Assembly: GCF_009684755.1 (NCBI RefSeq)
Contig: NZ_BLBC01000007.1
Location: 183,804 to 247,803 of the forward strand
Direction: 5' to 3'
DNA from: Capnocytophaga felis
GTDB lineage: Bacteria; Bacteroidota; Bacteroidia; Flavobacteriales; Flavobacteriaceae
Length of the DNA: 64,000 nt
A model generated the notes under the pieces. The model saw nothing but the letters and a program-made list of their open reading frames with translations. It was not told the origin of the DNA and made no database searches. The position numbers and the translations under genes were made by a program. This document shows positions 35,416-44,975 of the stretch, one piece after another; within the stretch, counting starts at the first letter, position 1; each line of letters begins with the position of its first letter.

Positions 35416-36072
35416 ATGAAAAAAATTTTACAAATTGCGCTTTGGGCTGTGGGCTTATTTTTTTGCTTTATGATTTATAAATCAGTTACCGGTCCTATTG
35501 AATTTAACAAAATTAAAACAGAACGTTACACAGCAGTAATCGGTAAGTTAAAAGATATTCGTGATGCTCAAGAGGCACATCGGGTTGTAACAGGGAAATA
35601 TGCAAATAGTTTTGATGACTTGACTAAGTTTATTGAAACTGAGAAGTTTACAATTACATCTCAGCGTGATACGAGCTGGACAGAATACGATAAGACATTT
35701 AAAATTGATGTTTTAAAACAAGGAGTTGTGGTTGATACTTTAGGGTATGTATCAGTTAAAGATTCGTTGTTTAAAAATTCTGACCGTTACAAAAATCTTA
35801 GATATGTTCCTTTTGCTGAAAATCCAAAAGAAGAATTTGTGATGAAGACAGCTTCTCTTGACAAAAATGGGTATTCTGCTTCTGTTTTTGAAGTTTCCGT
35901 ACCTAAAGTTAAAGTACTTTGGGGGCTTGACAAAAATGAAGTAGAAAAAGAAGTTGCAAAAAATTCAGTGGAAGATGTTAAAGGTGCAGATATCAAAGTA
36001 GGTTCTTTGGAAGAATTGAGTACAAACGGTAACTGGCCTACGTCATACGATGCAAAGACAGCAAGAAAATAG
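35416..36072 (+). CDS. Membrane-anchored protein of unknown function
   Basis: Not recognised by name. 218 residues: one N-terminal membrane helix (ILQIALWAVGLFFCFMIYKS), then a soluble domain that begins with a long helix (RYTAVIGKLKDIRDAQEAHR) and GKYANSFDDLTKFIE, reminiscent of pseudopilin-like periplasmic proteins of Bacteroidota. Two similar beta segments follow. It overlaps the DUF3822 gene by 23 bp, and this pairing is usual in Flavobacteriia, suggesting a shared function that remains unknown. Confidence 0.8.
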   Translation: MKKILQIALWAVGLFFCFMIYKSVTGPIEFNKIKTERYTAVIGKLKDIRDAQEAHRVVTGKYANSFDDLTKFIETEKFTITSQRDTSWTEYDKTFKIDVLKQGVVVDTLGYVSVKDSLFKNSDRYKNLRYVPFAENPKEEFVMKTASLDKNGYSASVFEVSVPKVKVLWGLDKNEVEKEVAKNSVEDVKGADIKVGSLEELSTNGNWPTSYDAKTARK

Positions 36073-36889
36073 TATATTTAGAACTTATTTCAAGGAATTG
36101 TCCATTCAAATTAACTTGGATGGACTTTCTTTTTGTGTCTTCAATCCTGTGTTAAATTACGTTGAGTCTATTTACAATTTCCCAATAAATTTCAACTATA
36201 AAAACAAACAGGACATTGAAAGGGAGATTCATACCATATTGGATTCTGAGGAGGATTTACGTCAGGATTTTAATAATATAAAGGTGTTTCATAATACGCC
36301 AATATTTACATTCATTCCGCAGGCTCTTTTTATGGGTAAGAAAGAAGCGATAGAATATTTGAAATATAGTATTGATGTTTCCTCGCTGAAAGAAAATTTT
36401 GTTGATTATGACAGAATTATTCCCATTGAAACAGTAAATGTTTTTATTCCGGATATTTTTATAAATAATATTTTAATTGAGTATTATGGAACGTTTGAAT
36501 ATCAGCATTTTGCATCTTCATTGCTTAGGATGCTTTTGAAACATTACGCTTCACACGCTTATGAGATTATGTACGTGTATGCAGAGCAAAGTTCGTTTTA
36601 CTTTGTAGTTTTCAGAGATAAAAAGCTGTATTATTTCAATCGATTTGAATATCAAACAATGGATGACTTTCTCTATTTTATTCTTTTTTCGGTTGAACAG
36701 CTTAACATAAATACAGAAAGAGTTCCCCTGTATTTCATAGGAGATATGAATATAAATTCCTTAATGAGTGACCGTATTAAGAAATATATAAAGTATATTT
36801 ACCTGATGAAACACAACAAAAACTATTACTCTGAAGGAATGGATGAAGGATTAATTCACAAAAATTTCGTACTTACACAATCTTTTTAA
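36050..36889 (+). CDS. DUF3822 family protein
   Basis: A 279-residue protein with the features of DUF3822, an ASKHA-like (actin/hexokinase fold) family restricted to Bacteroidota: LSIQINLDGLSFCVFNP at the N-terminus, TFIPQALFMGKKEAIEYL, and the central HYASHAYEIMYVYAEQSSFY and FVVFRDKKLYYFNRFEYQT. Function unknown. It overlaps the preceding membrane-protein gene by 23 bp. In many flavobacteria rsmD comes next; here rmuC on the opposite strand follows, so rsmD has moved or been lost from this place. Confidence 0.85.
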   Translation: MQRQQENSIFRTYFKELSIQINLDGLSFCVFNPVLNYVESIYNFPINFNYKNKQDIEREIHTILDSEEDLRQDFNNIKVFHNTPIFTFIPQALFMGKKEAIEYLKYSIDVSSLKENFVDYDRIIPIETVNVFIPDIFINNILIEYYGTFEYQHFASSLLRMLLKHYASHAYEIMYVYAEQSSFYFVVFRDKKLYYFNRFEYQTMDDFLYFILFSVEQLNINTERVPLYFIGDMNINSLMSDRIKKYIKYIYLMKHNKNYYSEGMDEGLIHKNFVLTQSF

Positions 36890-36904
36890 AAAGTAACTCT
36901 GCGA

Positions 36905-38230
36905 TTATTCTTCATTTTCGTCTTCTTTTTCAGGCATTGCTCTTTTTAAGATGGCTTCGGGGAGCGATTTTTTTGATTTTACTCCCATTATTTTCAATTT
37001 TTCGATACTTCGTACAATATTTCCTTTTCCTTCTACTAATTTATTCATTGCATTACCGTATTCGGACTTAGCTTCATCCATTTTTTTGCCTATTTTAATC
37101 AAATCAGTAATAAAGCCTTCGAATTTGTCGTATAAAGCTCCTGCTTGGCGTGAAATTTCATACGCATTTTCTTGTTGTTTTTGATTTGTCCACATTGAAT
37201 CAATTGTGCGAAGCGTCGCCAATAAAGTGGTTGGAGTTACAATAACAATGTTTTGAGCGAAGGCTTTTGTGTACAATGAATCATCACTTTGCAACGCAAT
37301 GGCAAAGGCGGGTTCTATCGGGATAAACATTAACACAAAATCAGGGCTATTTGTACATAAATCCTCATATTTTTTGCTTGAAAGTTGGTCAATATGTCGT
37401 TTTATTGAATTGATATGTTGCTTTAAGAAAATAGGTTTTTCCTCTTCTTCGGCATTTACAAAACGCTCATAATCAGTTAAAGAAACTTTTGAGTCAATTA
37501 TCATTTTTTTTCCATCTGGCAGATGAATTACCACATCGGGAATGACTCTTGTGCCATCTTCTCGGGTGAAAGATTCCTGAATGGTGTATTCTCTTCCTTT
37601 TTCCAGATTTGATTTTTCCAAAACTTTTTCCAAAACCAATTCTCCCCAATTTCCTTGTATTTTACTATCACCTTTGAGGGCTTTGGTTAAGTTTTCAGCT
37701 TCTTTGGTAATACGCAAATTTTGATTTTGAAGGTCGATAAGTTGCTGTTTTAGAGCAGAATGAATGCTTATGTTTTCTTTTTGACTGTGTTCTACTTTTT
37801 GTTCAAAATCCTTAATTTTTTCTTGTAATGGACTTAAGATGTTTTTGAGATTTTCTTTATTTTGTTCTGTAAATTTGGACGATTTTTCCTCCAGAATTTT
37901 ATTTGCCAAATTCTCAAATTCTTTTGAGAACTTCTCTTGCAGAAGCTCAGTTTCCTTTGCTTTTTCTTTTAATTTTGTTAATAAAAACTCTTTTTCCGAT
38001 TCATTTTTGGTCAAAAGCAAATTTAATTCGTCTTTTTGGTCTCTAAAAACTTCTTTTTCTTGTTTTTCACTTGCCAAAAGTTGTTGCAATTCTTCCAAAG
38101 AGCGTTTTTGTAGCTCTTCACGGCTTTTATTTGATGAAATTAAGTTCTCAGTTTTGATTTTATTTATATAATTCCCCAAAAAGAATCCGATTCCTAAGCA
38201 AACAACACCAATTATAAGATATACAAACAT
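36905..38230 (-). CDS. rmuC: DNA recombination protein RmuC
   Basis: Membrane-anchored nuclease-fold protein that limits DNA inversions in E. coli. The 441 residues show one N-terminal membrane helix (VYLIIGVVCLGIGFFLGNYI), a long Glu/Lys-rich coiled coil (~25-190), and the RmuC domain (~195-410) with KIQGNWGELVLEKVLEKSNL, IPDVVIHLPDGKKMIIDSKV and FVLMFIPIEPAF. It is convergent with DUF3822, and its own promoter is at 38269-38298. Confidence 0.94.
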   Translation of the reverse strand: MFVYLIIGVVCLGIGFFLGNYINKIKTENLISSNKSREELQKRSLEELQQLLASEKQEKEVFRDQKDELNLLLTKNESEKEFLLTKLKEKAKETELLQEKFSKEFENLANKILEEKSSKFTEQNKENLKNILSPLQEKIKDFEQKVEHSQKENISIHSALKQQLIDLQNQNLRITKEAENLTKALKGDSKIQGNWGELVLEKVLEKSNLEKGREYTIQESFTREDGTRVIPDVVIHLPDGKKMIIDSKVSLTDYERFVNAEEEEKPIFLKQHINSIKRHIDQLSSKKYEDLCTNSPDFVLMFIPIEPAFAIALQSDDSLYTKAFAQNIVIVTPTTLLATLRTIDSMWTNQKQQENAYEISRQAGALYDKFEGFITDLIKIGKKMDEAKSEYGNAMNKLVEGKGNIVRSIEKLKIMGVKSKKSLPEAILKRAMPEKEDENEE

Positions 38231-38268
38231 ATTTTAACCTTTTGAAAATTAATAAAAATGGAAAGGCA

Positions 38269-38298
38269 CAAAGGTATTAAAATAATGAAAAAGAGCAA
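38269..38298 (-). promoter_or_regulatory. Promoter of rmuC
   Basis: Minus strand: TTG (38298-38296), 19-nt spacer, TACCTTTG (38276-38269). Exact consensus. Confidence 0.75.
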
Positions 38299-38337
38299 TG
38301 AAATTTGCGTTTCAGTAAAATAATTTAGTTTTTTTCG

Positions 38338-38365
38338 TTGTGTGGCTTATATTTTTATATATTTG
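38338..38365 (+). promoter_or_regulatory. Promoter of the membrane protein-DUF4197 pair
   Basis: TTG at 38338-38340, 17-nt spacer, TATATTTG at 38358-38365. The first ATG is at 38457. Confidence 0.6.
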
Positions 38366-38456
38366 CGAGATATAAAATTAATTCGTTAATATTTCACACA
38401 AAAATTAGAGGTTTTATATTCTTTTTTAACAAAAATTAAATTATATTTCATACAAA

Positions 38457-39176
38457 ATGCTTTTATTGGATATTTTAAAAAACGCTTTTAAAACATATCG
38501 TAACTCTTTTATAATTAATATATTAGGTTCAACTTCTGTAATTTCGATTATTTTAGGAATATATATGTTGATTTTCCCTGTACTTTTTGGAGTTTCACAA
38601 GAACACTTAATGAAAAGCGTAATTGAAAATCCTCAGGTAATTCAGGAAATAATTCTCACGCCGCAATTCCAAATAAAGTTTAATTTGTTTATCTTATTGA
38701 TTCAGTGTATTATAGCTCCGATGTCAGCAGGATTTTATAAAGTTTTTGATATGAAAGATAGGGGAGAAGAAGCCAGTTATAAAGTCCTTTTTTCGTACTA
38801 TAATTCCACTTTTACGACACGAATTTTAGGTTTTGTCGTTGGGTTGATGGCTGTGAAATTGTTTATAGAATTTCTTTTGATGAAATTAGGTCTTGCTTCT
38901 GTAAATTTCTCTGTATCAGTGATATTGTCTTTATTGTTTACGCTAACAATACCAATTATTATTTTTGAAAATCAATCACTTAAAGTTTCAATGAAGCAAA
39001 GTTCAGCCAGAGTAGCTCCACAAATGTTTACAACTTTAATTGTACTTTTTGTAGGCGTGATTTTAGGATTTTCCGGAGTTTTGTTTTTTGGTTTTGGTAT
39101 TGCGTTAACATTGCCTATTTTTTATGCTATAAATTATAGTTTATATCAACATATAAATCAACGAATAAATAAGTAA
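38457..39176 (+). CDS. Multi-spanning membrane protein, unknown function
   Basis: Not recognised. 239 residues with about five membrane segments (roughly 22-45, 74-96, 118-142, 150-172, 190-224) and a short charged loop DMKDRGEEASYKVLFSYYN in the middle. The last segments are glycine-rich (LFVGVILGFSGVLFFGFGIA). Similar proteins in Flavobacteriia have been labelled beta-carotene monooxygenase in databases with no visible basis, so I give no function. It lies 19 bp ahead of the DUF4197 gene and is probably co-transcribed. Confidence 0.8.
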   Translation: MLLLDILKNAFKTYRNSFIINILGSTSVISIILGIYMLIFPVLFGVSQEHLMKSVIENPQVIQEIILTPQFQIKFNLFILLIQCIIAPMSAGFYKVFDMKDRGEEASYKVLFSYYNSTFTTRILGFVVGLMAVKLFIEFLLMKLGLASVNFSVSVILSLLFTLTIPIIIFENQSLKVSMKQSSARVAPQMFTTLIVLFVGVILGFSGVLFFGFGIALTLPIFYAINYSLYQHINQRINK

Positions 39177-39195
39177 TAACAGAATAAATAAAATA

Positions 39196-39897
39196 ATGAG
39201 AAAAACAGTTTTTCCTTTACTTTTGTTGGCTTCATTAACATTGAATAGCTGTGGTGAATTACAACAAGTAATTAATTCAACTACTTCAAATACAGGTTTT
39301 AATGTAGCAGACGGATTAAAGCAAGCCTTGGAATTTGGGGTTTCAAACGGAGTGGATATTCTTAGCAAAGATGGAGGATATTTTAAAGACCAAGCCGTTC
39401 GGATTTTATTGCCTGATGAATTAAAAAAAGTAGATTCTGCTTTAAGAAATATCGGATTGGGGTCGTTGGCAGATGAAGGTCTAAAAATATTAAACAAAGC
39501 CGCTGAAAATGCTGTAAATGAGGCAAAACCTATTTTTATTTCGGCTATAAAAAATATGACATTTGATGATGCAATGAGAATTTTGAAAGGCGATTCGCAA
39601 GCGGCAACAACCTACCTGAAAAACAATACATTTCCCGCTTTGCAGGCTGCTTTTGCTCCTAAAATACAAGCCTCGCTTAGCCAAGTAGGAGCTGATAAAA
39701 TTTGGAGTGATATTATCAATCAATATAACCAGATTCCGTTTGTGAAAAAGGTAGAGCCTAATTTAACATCATACGTTACAACGCAGGCTATCAACGGATT
39801 ATTTGTAAAAGTGGGAGATAAGGAAAAAGAAATAAGAACTAACATATCAGCAAGAACAACATCTTTGTTAAAGTCTGTTTTTGCATTGCAAGATTAA
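39196..39897 (+). CDS. DUF4197 lipoprotein
   Basis: Predicted envelope lipoprotein of 233 residues: MRKTVFPLLLLASLTLNSC is a signal peptide with lipobox. The rest matches DUF4197: VADGLKQALEFGVSNGVDIL, YFKDQAVRILLPDEL, NMTFDDAMRILKGDSQAATT and YLKNNTFPALQAAFAP. Function unknown; the family is all-helical. After the lipid Cys come Gly-Glu-Leu, not a surface-export signal, so it likely faces the periplasm. Confidence 0.9.
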   Translation: MRKTVFPLLLLASLTLNSCGELQQVINSTTSNTGFNVADGLKQALEFGVSNGVDILSKDGGYFKDQAVRILLPDELKKVDSALRNIGLGSLADEGLKILNKAAENAVNEAKPIFISAIKNMTFDDAMRILKGDSQAATTYLKNNTFPALQAAFAPKIQASLSQVGADKIWSDIINQYNQIPFVKKVEPNLTSYVTTQAINGLFVKVGDKEKEIRTNISARTTSLLKSVFALQD

Positions 39898-39983
39898 TTT
39901 TAAATCCAGATTAAATAACGAGAATAAAGTTGATGGCATTACATTCTATTGCTATATGTGGTAGCTTTAAATCACAATAAACT

Positions 39984-42005
39984 ATGAACAAACCTATTTT
40001 TGCAACTCCTTATCAATCAATTCCTTTTAGTAAATATAAGGTAGAAGATTTTAAGCCGGCTATTGAAAAAGCCATTTCTGAAAGCTTAAAAGGTATCGAC
40101 AAGATTGTTAATTCAAAAACAAAACCTACTTTCAAAAATACAATTGAAGCCTTGGCTTTCAACGGAGAAAAGTTAGACCGGCTTACAATGATGTTTTTTA
40201 ACTTGAACAGTGCAGAAACCAGTAAAGAACTGCAAAAAGAAGCACAAAGTATTTCTCCTATGTTAAGCGATTACGGCAATGATATTCGATTGAATGCCAA
40301 GTTATTTGCTCGAGTGAAGGAAGTATATGACAATCGTGGAAAATTAAAATTGTCTCCCGAACAAGTTACTCTGCTGGAAAAAACATACAAGGGATTTACA
40401 CGTAATGGAGCTAATTTGTCTGAAAATCAGAAGCAACATTTACGAGAAATAGATAAAGAACTTTCAACTTTGAGCCTTCGTTTTGGAGAAAATGTACTTG
40501 CTGAAACACAGGCTTTTGAACTACATATTGTTGATGAGAAAGACCTAAAAGGGCTTCCGGATTTTGCCATTGAAGCAGCTGCACAAATGGCAACTGACCG
40601 AAACAAAAAAGGTTGGGTATTCACGTTGGATTTTCCAAGTTATAGTGCTTTTGTGAAATATGCCGAAAACAGAGATTTGCGTCGAAAAATGTTTGTTGCC
40701 TATGCAAGTCGCGGGTTTAACAAAAATGCAAATAACAACGAACAAAACATTTTAGAAATTATAAAGTTGCGTGACGAACGAGCTAAGTTATTGGGTTACA
40801 AGAATTATGCTTCTTTTATTTTAGAAGAAAGAATGGCAGATACACCCGAAATCGTAAATAATTTTCTGAATGATTTATTAAAAAAAGCCAAACCTGCAGC
40901 CCAACGAGAATTGGACGAACTGAAAGCATTTGCTCTGAAACGCGATGGAATTACTGATTTTCAGAAATGGGATTTTACTTTTTATAGCGAAAAATTAAAA
41001 CAAGAAAAGTTTAATCTGGATGATGAAAAACTCAAACCTTATTTTAAATTGGAAAATGTGGTAAATGGAATGTTCCAAGTAGCGAATAAGCTTTATGGTT
41101 TGAAATTCAAAAAGATAGATACTATTGAAAAATACCACGAAGAAGTAGAAACGTATTTGGTTACAGATGAAAACGGCGAATATGTATCACTATTTTATAC
41201 TGATTTTTTCCCCAGACCGGGCAAAAGAGCAGGAGCTTGGATGTCATCATTTAAGAATCAGTACAAACACAATGATGAAAATTCACGTCCGCACATAACA
41301 ATTGTTTGTAATTTCACACGTCCTACCAAAACTCAACCTTCATTACTTAGTTTTTACGAAGTTCGTACACTTTTTCACGAATTCGGACACGCTTTGCACG
41401 GTATTCTTGCCGATACAATTTATCCTAATTTGAGCGGTACAAGTGTTTCCCGTGATTTTGTTGAGTTGCCAAGTCAAGTTCTGGAAAATTGGTGTTATGA
41501 AAAAGAAGCTTTGGCATTGTTTGCTACACATTATCAAACTAATGAATTGATACCTATTGAGTTAGTTAACAAAATTAAAGAGTCTTCTTCTTTTATGGAA
41601 GGGTTACAAACGATGCGTCAGCTTGGTTTTGGAATTGTGGATATGGCTTGGCACACTGCTGATCCTCAGATAATTAAAAGTGTGAAAGATTTTGAAGATG
41701 AGTCAGTTGCAGTTACTGAGCTTTATCCTATGATTAGCGAAACTTGTTTTTCAACAGGATTTTCTCATATTTTCCAAGGAGGATACGCTGCGGGATATTA
41801 CAGTTACAAATGGTCGGAAGTGTTAGATGCCGATGCTTTTGAAGTGTTTTCTAAAAATGGTATTTTTGATAAGAATACAGCTAAAAGTTTCAAAGAGAAT
41901 ATATTAAGCAAAGGAGGAAGTGAAAAACCAATGGAACTTTACAAACGTTTCAGAGGAAAAGAACCTTCTTCGGATGCATTGCTGAAACGAGCTGGACTTA
42001 TGTAG
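39984..42005 (+). CDS. dcp: M3-family zinc metallopeptidase (peptidyl-dipeptidase Dcp-like)
   Basis: Cleaves dipeptides or short oligopeptides. The 673 residues match the thermolysin-like M3 family: zinc motif HEFGHALHGI near 465 with the downstream Glu in SRDFVELPSQVLENW, and the C-terminal GYAAGYYSYKWSEVLDADAF. No signal peptide was seen (MNKPIFATPYQS), so it probably acts inside the cell on imported peptides, fitting the POT transporters. It is followed by the glucosidase after a short gap. Confidence 0.93.
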   Translation: MNKPIFATPYQSIPFSKYKVEDFKPAIEKAISESLKGIDKIVNSKTKPTFKNTIEALAFNGEKLDRLTMMFFNLNSAETSKELQKEAQSISPMLSDYGNDIRLNAKLFARVKEVYDNRGKLKLSPEQVTLLEKTYKGFTRNGANLSENQKQHLREIDKELSTLSLRFGENVLAETQAFELHIVDEKDLKGLPDFAIEAAAQMATDRNKKGWVFTLDFPSYSAFVKYAENRDLRRKMFVAYASRGFNKNANNNEQNILEIIKLRDERAKLLGYKNYASFILEERMADTPEIVNNFLNDLLKKAKPAAQRELDELKAFALKRDGITDFQKWDFTFYSEKLKQEKFNLDDEKLKPYFKLENVVNGMFQVANKLYGLKFKKIDTIEKYHEEVETYLVTDENGEYVSLFYTDFFPRPGKRAGAWMSSFKNQYKHNDENSRPHITIVCNFTRPTKTQPSLLSFYEVRTLFHEFGHALHGILADTIYPNLSGTSVSRDFVELPSQVLENWCYEKEALALFATHYQTNELIPIELVNKIKESSSFMEGLQTMRQLGFGIVDMAWHTADPQIIKSVKDFEDESVAVTELYPMISETCFSTGFSHIFQGGYAAGYYSYKWSEVLDADAFEVFSKNGIFDKNTAKSFKENILSKGGSEKPMELYKRFRGKEPSSDALLKRAGLM

Positions 42006-42081
42006 TTTAGCTTTTGAAGTGAAATATTTTTTCATTTCTAAAAATTTTAGTGAAAAACAGAAAATCTTAATAAGATACAAA

Positions 42082-44730
42082 ATGATTTCAGAATCAGCAG
42101 AAAATAAAAGAATTAAGGAAAAAGACAGAAAAGAGAAAGAGTGGCTGCGTTGGGGACCTTATCTCAGTGAACGTCAGTGGGGAACTGTACGTGAGGATTA
42201 TAGTGCAAATGGAGATGCTTGGAATTATATTTCACACGATGATGCTCGTAGCCGTACTTATCGCTGGGGAGAAGACGGATTGGCTGGAATTTGCGATAAT
42301 TTTTGCAATGTTTGTCTTTCTGTAGCTTTGTGGAATGGCAAGGACGCTATTTTGAAGGAACGACTTTACGGACTTAGTAACAATCAAGGCAATCACGGTG
42401 AAGATGTCAAAGAATTGTACTATTATTTGGATAATACTCCTACGCACTCCTATATGAAGTATTTATACAAATATCCGCAAAATGCATTTCCGTATGAAGC
42501 TTTGGAGAGAACAAATGCTGAGAGAGGTTTGCAAGATGCTGAATTTGAACTTCCTGAAACAGGAATTTTTGATGAAAATGCTTATTTTGATGTGCAGGTA
42601 GAGTATGCAAAATGCAATGAAAATGACATTTTTATGAAAATAACGGTAACAAATCAAGGAAAAGAAATCGCTCCTTTGACGTTGTTGCCCACACTTCTGA
42701 TGAGGAATTATTGGAGCTTCATTGATGTGGAACAAAAGCCAAAAATTAGTTTGCGTCAGAATGAGTTTGGTTATTTTGCAGAGGTAGAAAATAATGCTGT
42801 CGGAACATTTTTCTTATATTTCGATAAAGCTGATAAGCATCTTTTTACTGAAAATGAGACTAATGATGAAAAGATTCATCAACATACGAACGACCATCCT
42901 TTCAAAAAAGATTTATTTCACGAAGCAGTAATTTCCGGAGATTTTTCTTTAGCAACTCAAAATCAGCAGGGTACAAAGTTTTCACCAATGTACGTTTTTG
43001 AAATAGCTCCGAAAGAACAGAAAACAGTCTTTTTAAGGCTTACCAACCAACAGCAGGAAAATCCCTTTTTTGAGGTTGAAAAATTGTTCGAACAGCGTAA
43101 ACAAGAATGTGAAATCTTTTACAGAAATCTTCTTAATGTTTCCAGTGAAGAATTGTATTTGATTCAAAAACAGGCTTTTTCAGGATTATTATGGAATAAA
43201 CAATATTATTATTATGATATTGAGCAATGGCTGGAAGGCGACCCAAAACAGCCGGAACCTCCCCAACAACGTTGGAATGGAAGAAATGCCGAGTGGTTAA
43301 CTTTGCGTAATAATGATATTTTGCTTATGCCTGACAAATGGGAATATCCTTGGTATGCCTCTTGGGACTCTGCTTTCCATTGTGTTACTATGGCAGCAAT
43401 TGATGCACAATTTGCTAAGGAACAGCTTTTATTGTTCAATAAAGAATGGTATATGCGTCCTAATGGGCAAATTCCTGCATACGAATGGAATTTCAGCGAT
43501 GTTAATCCGCCGGTGCAACCTTGGGCAACGCTTATGGTTTACAATATTGATAAAGAGAGAACAGGAAAACCGGACATAAATTTCCTTAAACGTATGTTTA
43601 ATAAACTGACGGTAAATTTCACTTGGTGGGTAAATCGTTTGGATAGTACGGATAATAATGTTTTTGAAGGAGGATTTTTAGGGCTGGATAATATTGGAGT
43701 TTTTGATCGTAGTCAAGGCATTCCCGGTGTAAAATTGTTGGAGCAAGTAGATGGCACTGCGTGGATGGCATTGTATTGCCTTTGTATGCTGAAAATCAGT
43801 TTGGAAATATCTAAAGAAGATGAAACGTATGAGGAAATGGCTATCAAGTTTTTTGGGCATTTTGTTCACATCGCCAAAGCGTTAAACCATATGAATCAGG
43901 AAAATAAAGGTATTTGGGATGAAAATGAAGGTTTTTTCTACGATAAAATTATTTTTGAAGACGGAGGCTCCAAACTTATCAAAGTTCGTTCGGTGGTAGG
44001 AATGTTGGCTCTGATGGCTGTGCTTCACATTGATGCAGAAACGCTGAATAAGCTACCAAGACTAAAAAGAAGTTTTTCGTGGTTTGAGAGATACAGAATG
44101 AGCAAATTAAGGCATCCAATCATTCAAACTTCCGAAAAGGACGAAAGTATTTTATTGTCGTTAGTGCCTAAAAACCGCATCCGAAGGCTGATGCGTGCCC
44201 TCGTTGATGAAAACGAATTTTTAAGCGAATATGGCATTCGTTCACTTTCTAAAATATATGAAACTCCTTTTACGGTTCCGTTGGAGGGAAATGACTATCA
44301 GATTGCGTACGACCCAGCCGAATCCACAAGTAATTTATTCGGAGGAAATAGTAATTGGAGAGGACCTATTTGGTTTCCAATAAATTATATTCTGATAGAT
44401 GCTTTAAGAGAATTACATCTCTTTTTTGAAGATACTCGTTTTGAATTTCCAACAGGAAATGAAGATAATAAATTGAGTTTTTATGAGATAGCAGATGAGT
44501 TAAGTAAACGCTTGATAAATATCTTTCGTGAGAATTCAGAAGGAAATCGCCCGGTAAATCGCTTACATTCTGAATTGTATCAACGCCCTGAATTTAAAGA
44601 TTTGATTCTTTTCTATGAGTATTTTCACGGAGATAATGGCAGGGGAGTAGGAGCTTCACACCAAACCGGATGGACAGCCTTGGTTGCCAATTTAATTGAT
44701 GAAACCTTCAGGGAACAGCCATCTTGCTGA
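42082..44730 (+). CDS. GH63-like glucosidase (MGH1-type)
   Basis: Large glycoside hydrolase of about 882 residues, (alpha/alpha)6 type, similar to bacterial GH63 and mannosylglycerate-hydrolase-like proteins. Seen: RWGPYLSERQWGTVREDYS near the N-terminus, RWGEDGLAGICD, PWYASWDSAFHCVTMAAID with the acidic pair region, IPAYEWNFSDVNPPVQPWAT, and the C-terminal NWRGPIWFPINY. No signal peptide was found, so it is probably cytoplasmic. An in-frame GTG at 42019 would add 21 residues; the ATG at 42082 (MISESAENKRIKEK) is preferred. Confidence 0.87.
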   Translation: MISESAENKRIKEKDRKEKEWLRWGPYLSERQWGTVREDYSANGDAWNYISHDDARSRTYRWGEDGLAGICDNFCNVCLSVALWNGKDAILKERLYGLSNNQGNHGEDVKELYYYLDNTPTHSYMKYLYKYPQNAFPYEALERTNAERGLQDAEFELPETGIFDENAYFDVQVEYAKCNENDIFMKITVTNQGKEIAPLTLLPTLLMRNYWSFIDVEQKPKISLRQNEFGYFAEVENNAVGTFFLYFDKADKHLFTENETNDEKIHQHTNDHPFKKDLFHEAVISGDFSLATQNQQGTKFSPMYVFEIAPKEQKTVFLRLTNQQQENPFFEVEKLFEQRKQECEIFYRNLLNVSSEELYLIQKQAFSGLLWNKQYYYYDIEQWLEGDPKQPEPPQQRWNGRNAEWLTLRNNDILLMPDKWEYPWYASWDSAFHCVTMAAIDAQFAKEQLLLFNKEWYMRPNGQIPAYEWNFSDVNPPVQPWATLMVYNIDKERTGKPDINFLKRMFNKLTVNFTWWVNRLDSTDNNVFEGGFLGLDNIGVFDRSQGIPGVKLLEQVDGTAWMALYCLCMLKISLEISKEDETYEEMAIKFFGHFVHIAKALNHMNQENKGIWDENEGFFYDKIIFEDGGSKLIKVRSVVGMLALMAVLHIDAETLNKLPRLKRSFSWFERYRMSKLRHPIIQTSEKDESILLSLVPKNRIRRLMRALVDENEFLSEYGIRSLSKIYETPFTVPLEGNDYQIAYDPAESTSNLFGGNSNWRGPIWFPINYILIDALRELHLFFEDTRFEFPTGNEDNKLSFYEIADELSKRLINIFRENSEGNRPVNRLHSELYQRPEFKDLILFYEYFHGDNGRGVGASHQTGWTALVANLIDETFREQPSC

Positions 44731-44835
44731 TTTAATTTAGTAGAAAAATAGATTATAATTTGAAAAGTTTTATGAGAGGCGAACTGCTTATTCATAAAAC
44801 TTTTTCTTATTAGGCAAACTGACAGAAAAAGAAAA

Positions 44836-44863
44836 AGGGACTGTTTCACAACATTGTCCCTTT
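44836..44863. terminator. Hairpin between glucosidase and hemN
   Basis: AAAGGGAC/GTCCCTTT stem with a 12-nt loop and T-rich flanks. It lies in the 245-bp gap between the convergent genes, 110 bp from each, and probably serves both. The flanking ACTAACTAA...TATGA pattern also occurs beside the hairpin of the candidate small RNA at 28.9 kb. Nothing else was recognised in this gap. Confidence 0.6.
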
Positions 44864-44975
44864 TCAATCACTAACTAAAAAAACTCAATCACTATGATTC
44901 TTAATTCTAAAAAAAATCTGGCAAAAACAGAAAACTATAAAAGTTTATCCGTATCATTATCAACATTCCGATTTT

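Noticed and set aside
42019..42081. GTG start extending the glucosidase by 21 residues
   Set aside because: The extra segment is not family-like and the ATG at 42082 gives a better N-terminus; still possible.
44625..44975. Small ORFs on both strands around the glucosidase/hemN hairpin
   Set aside because: No promoter matching TAnnTTTG in the right place and no protein features; the region is better explained as terminator DNA.
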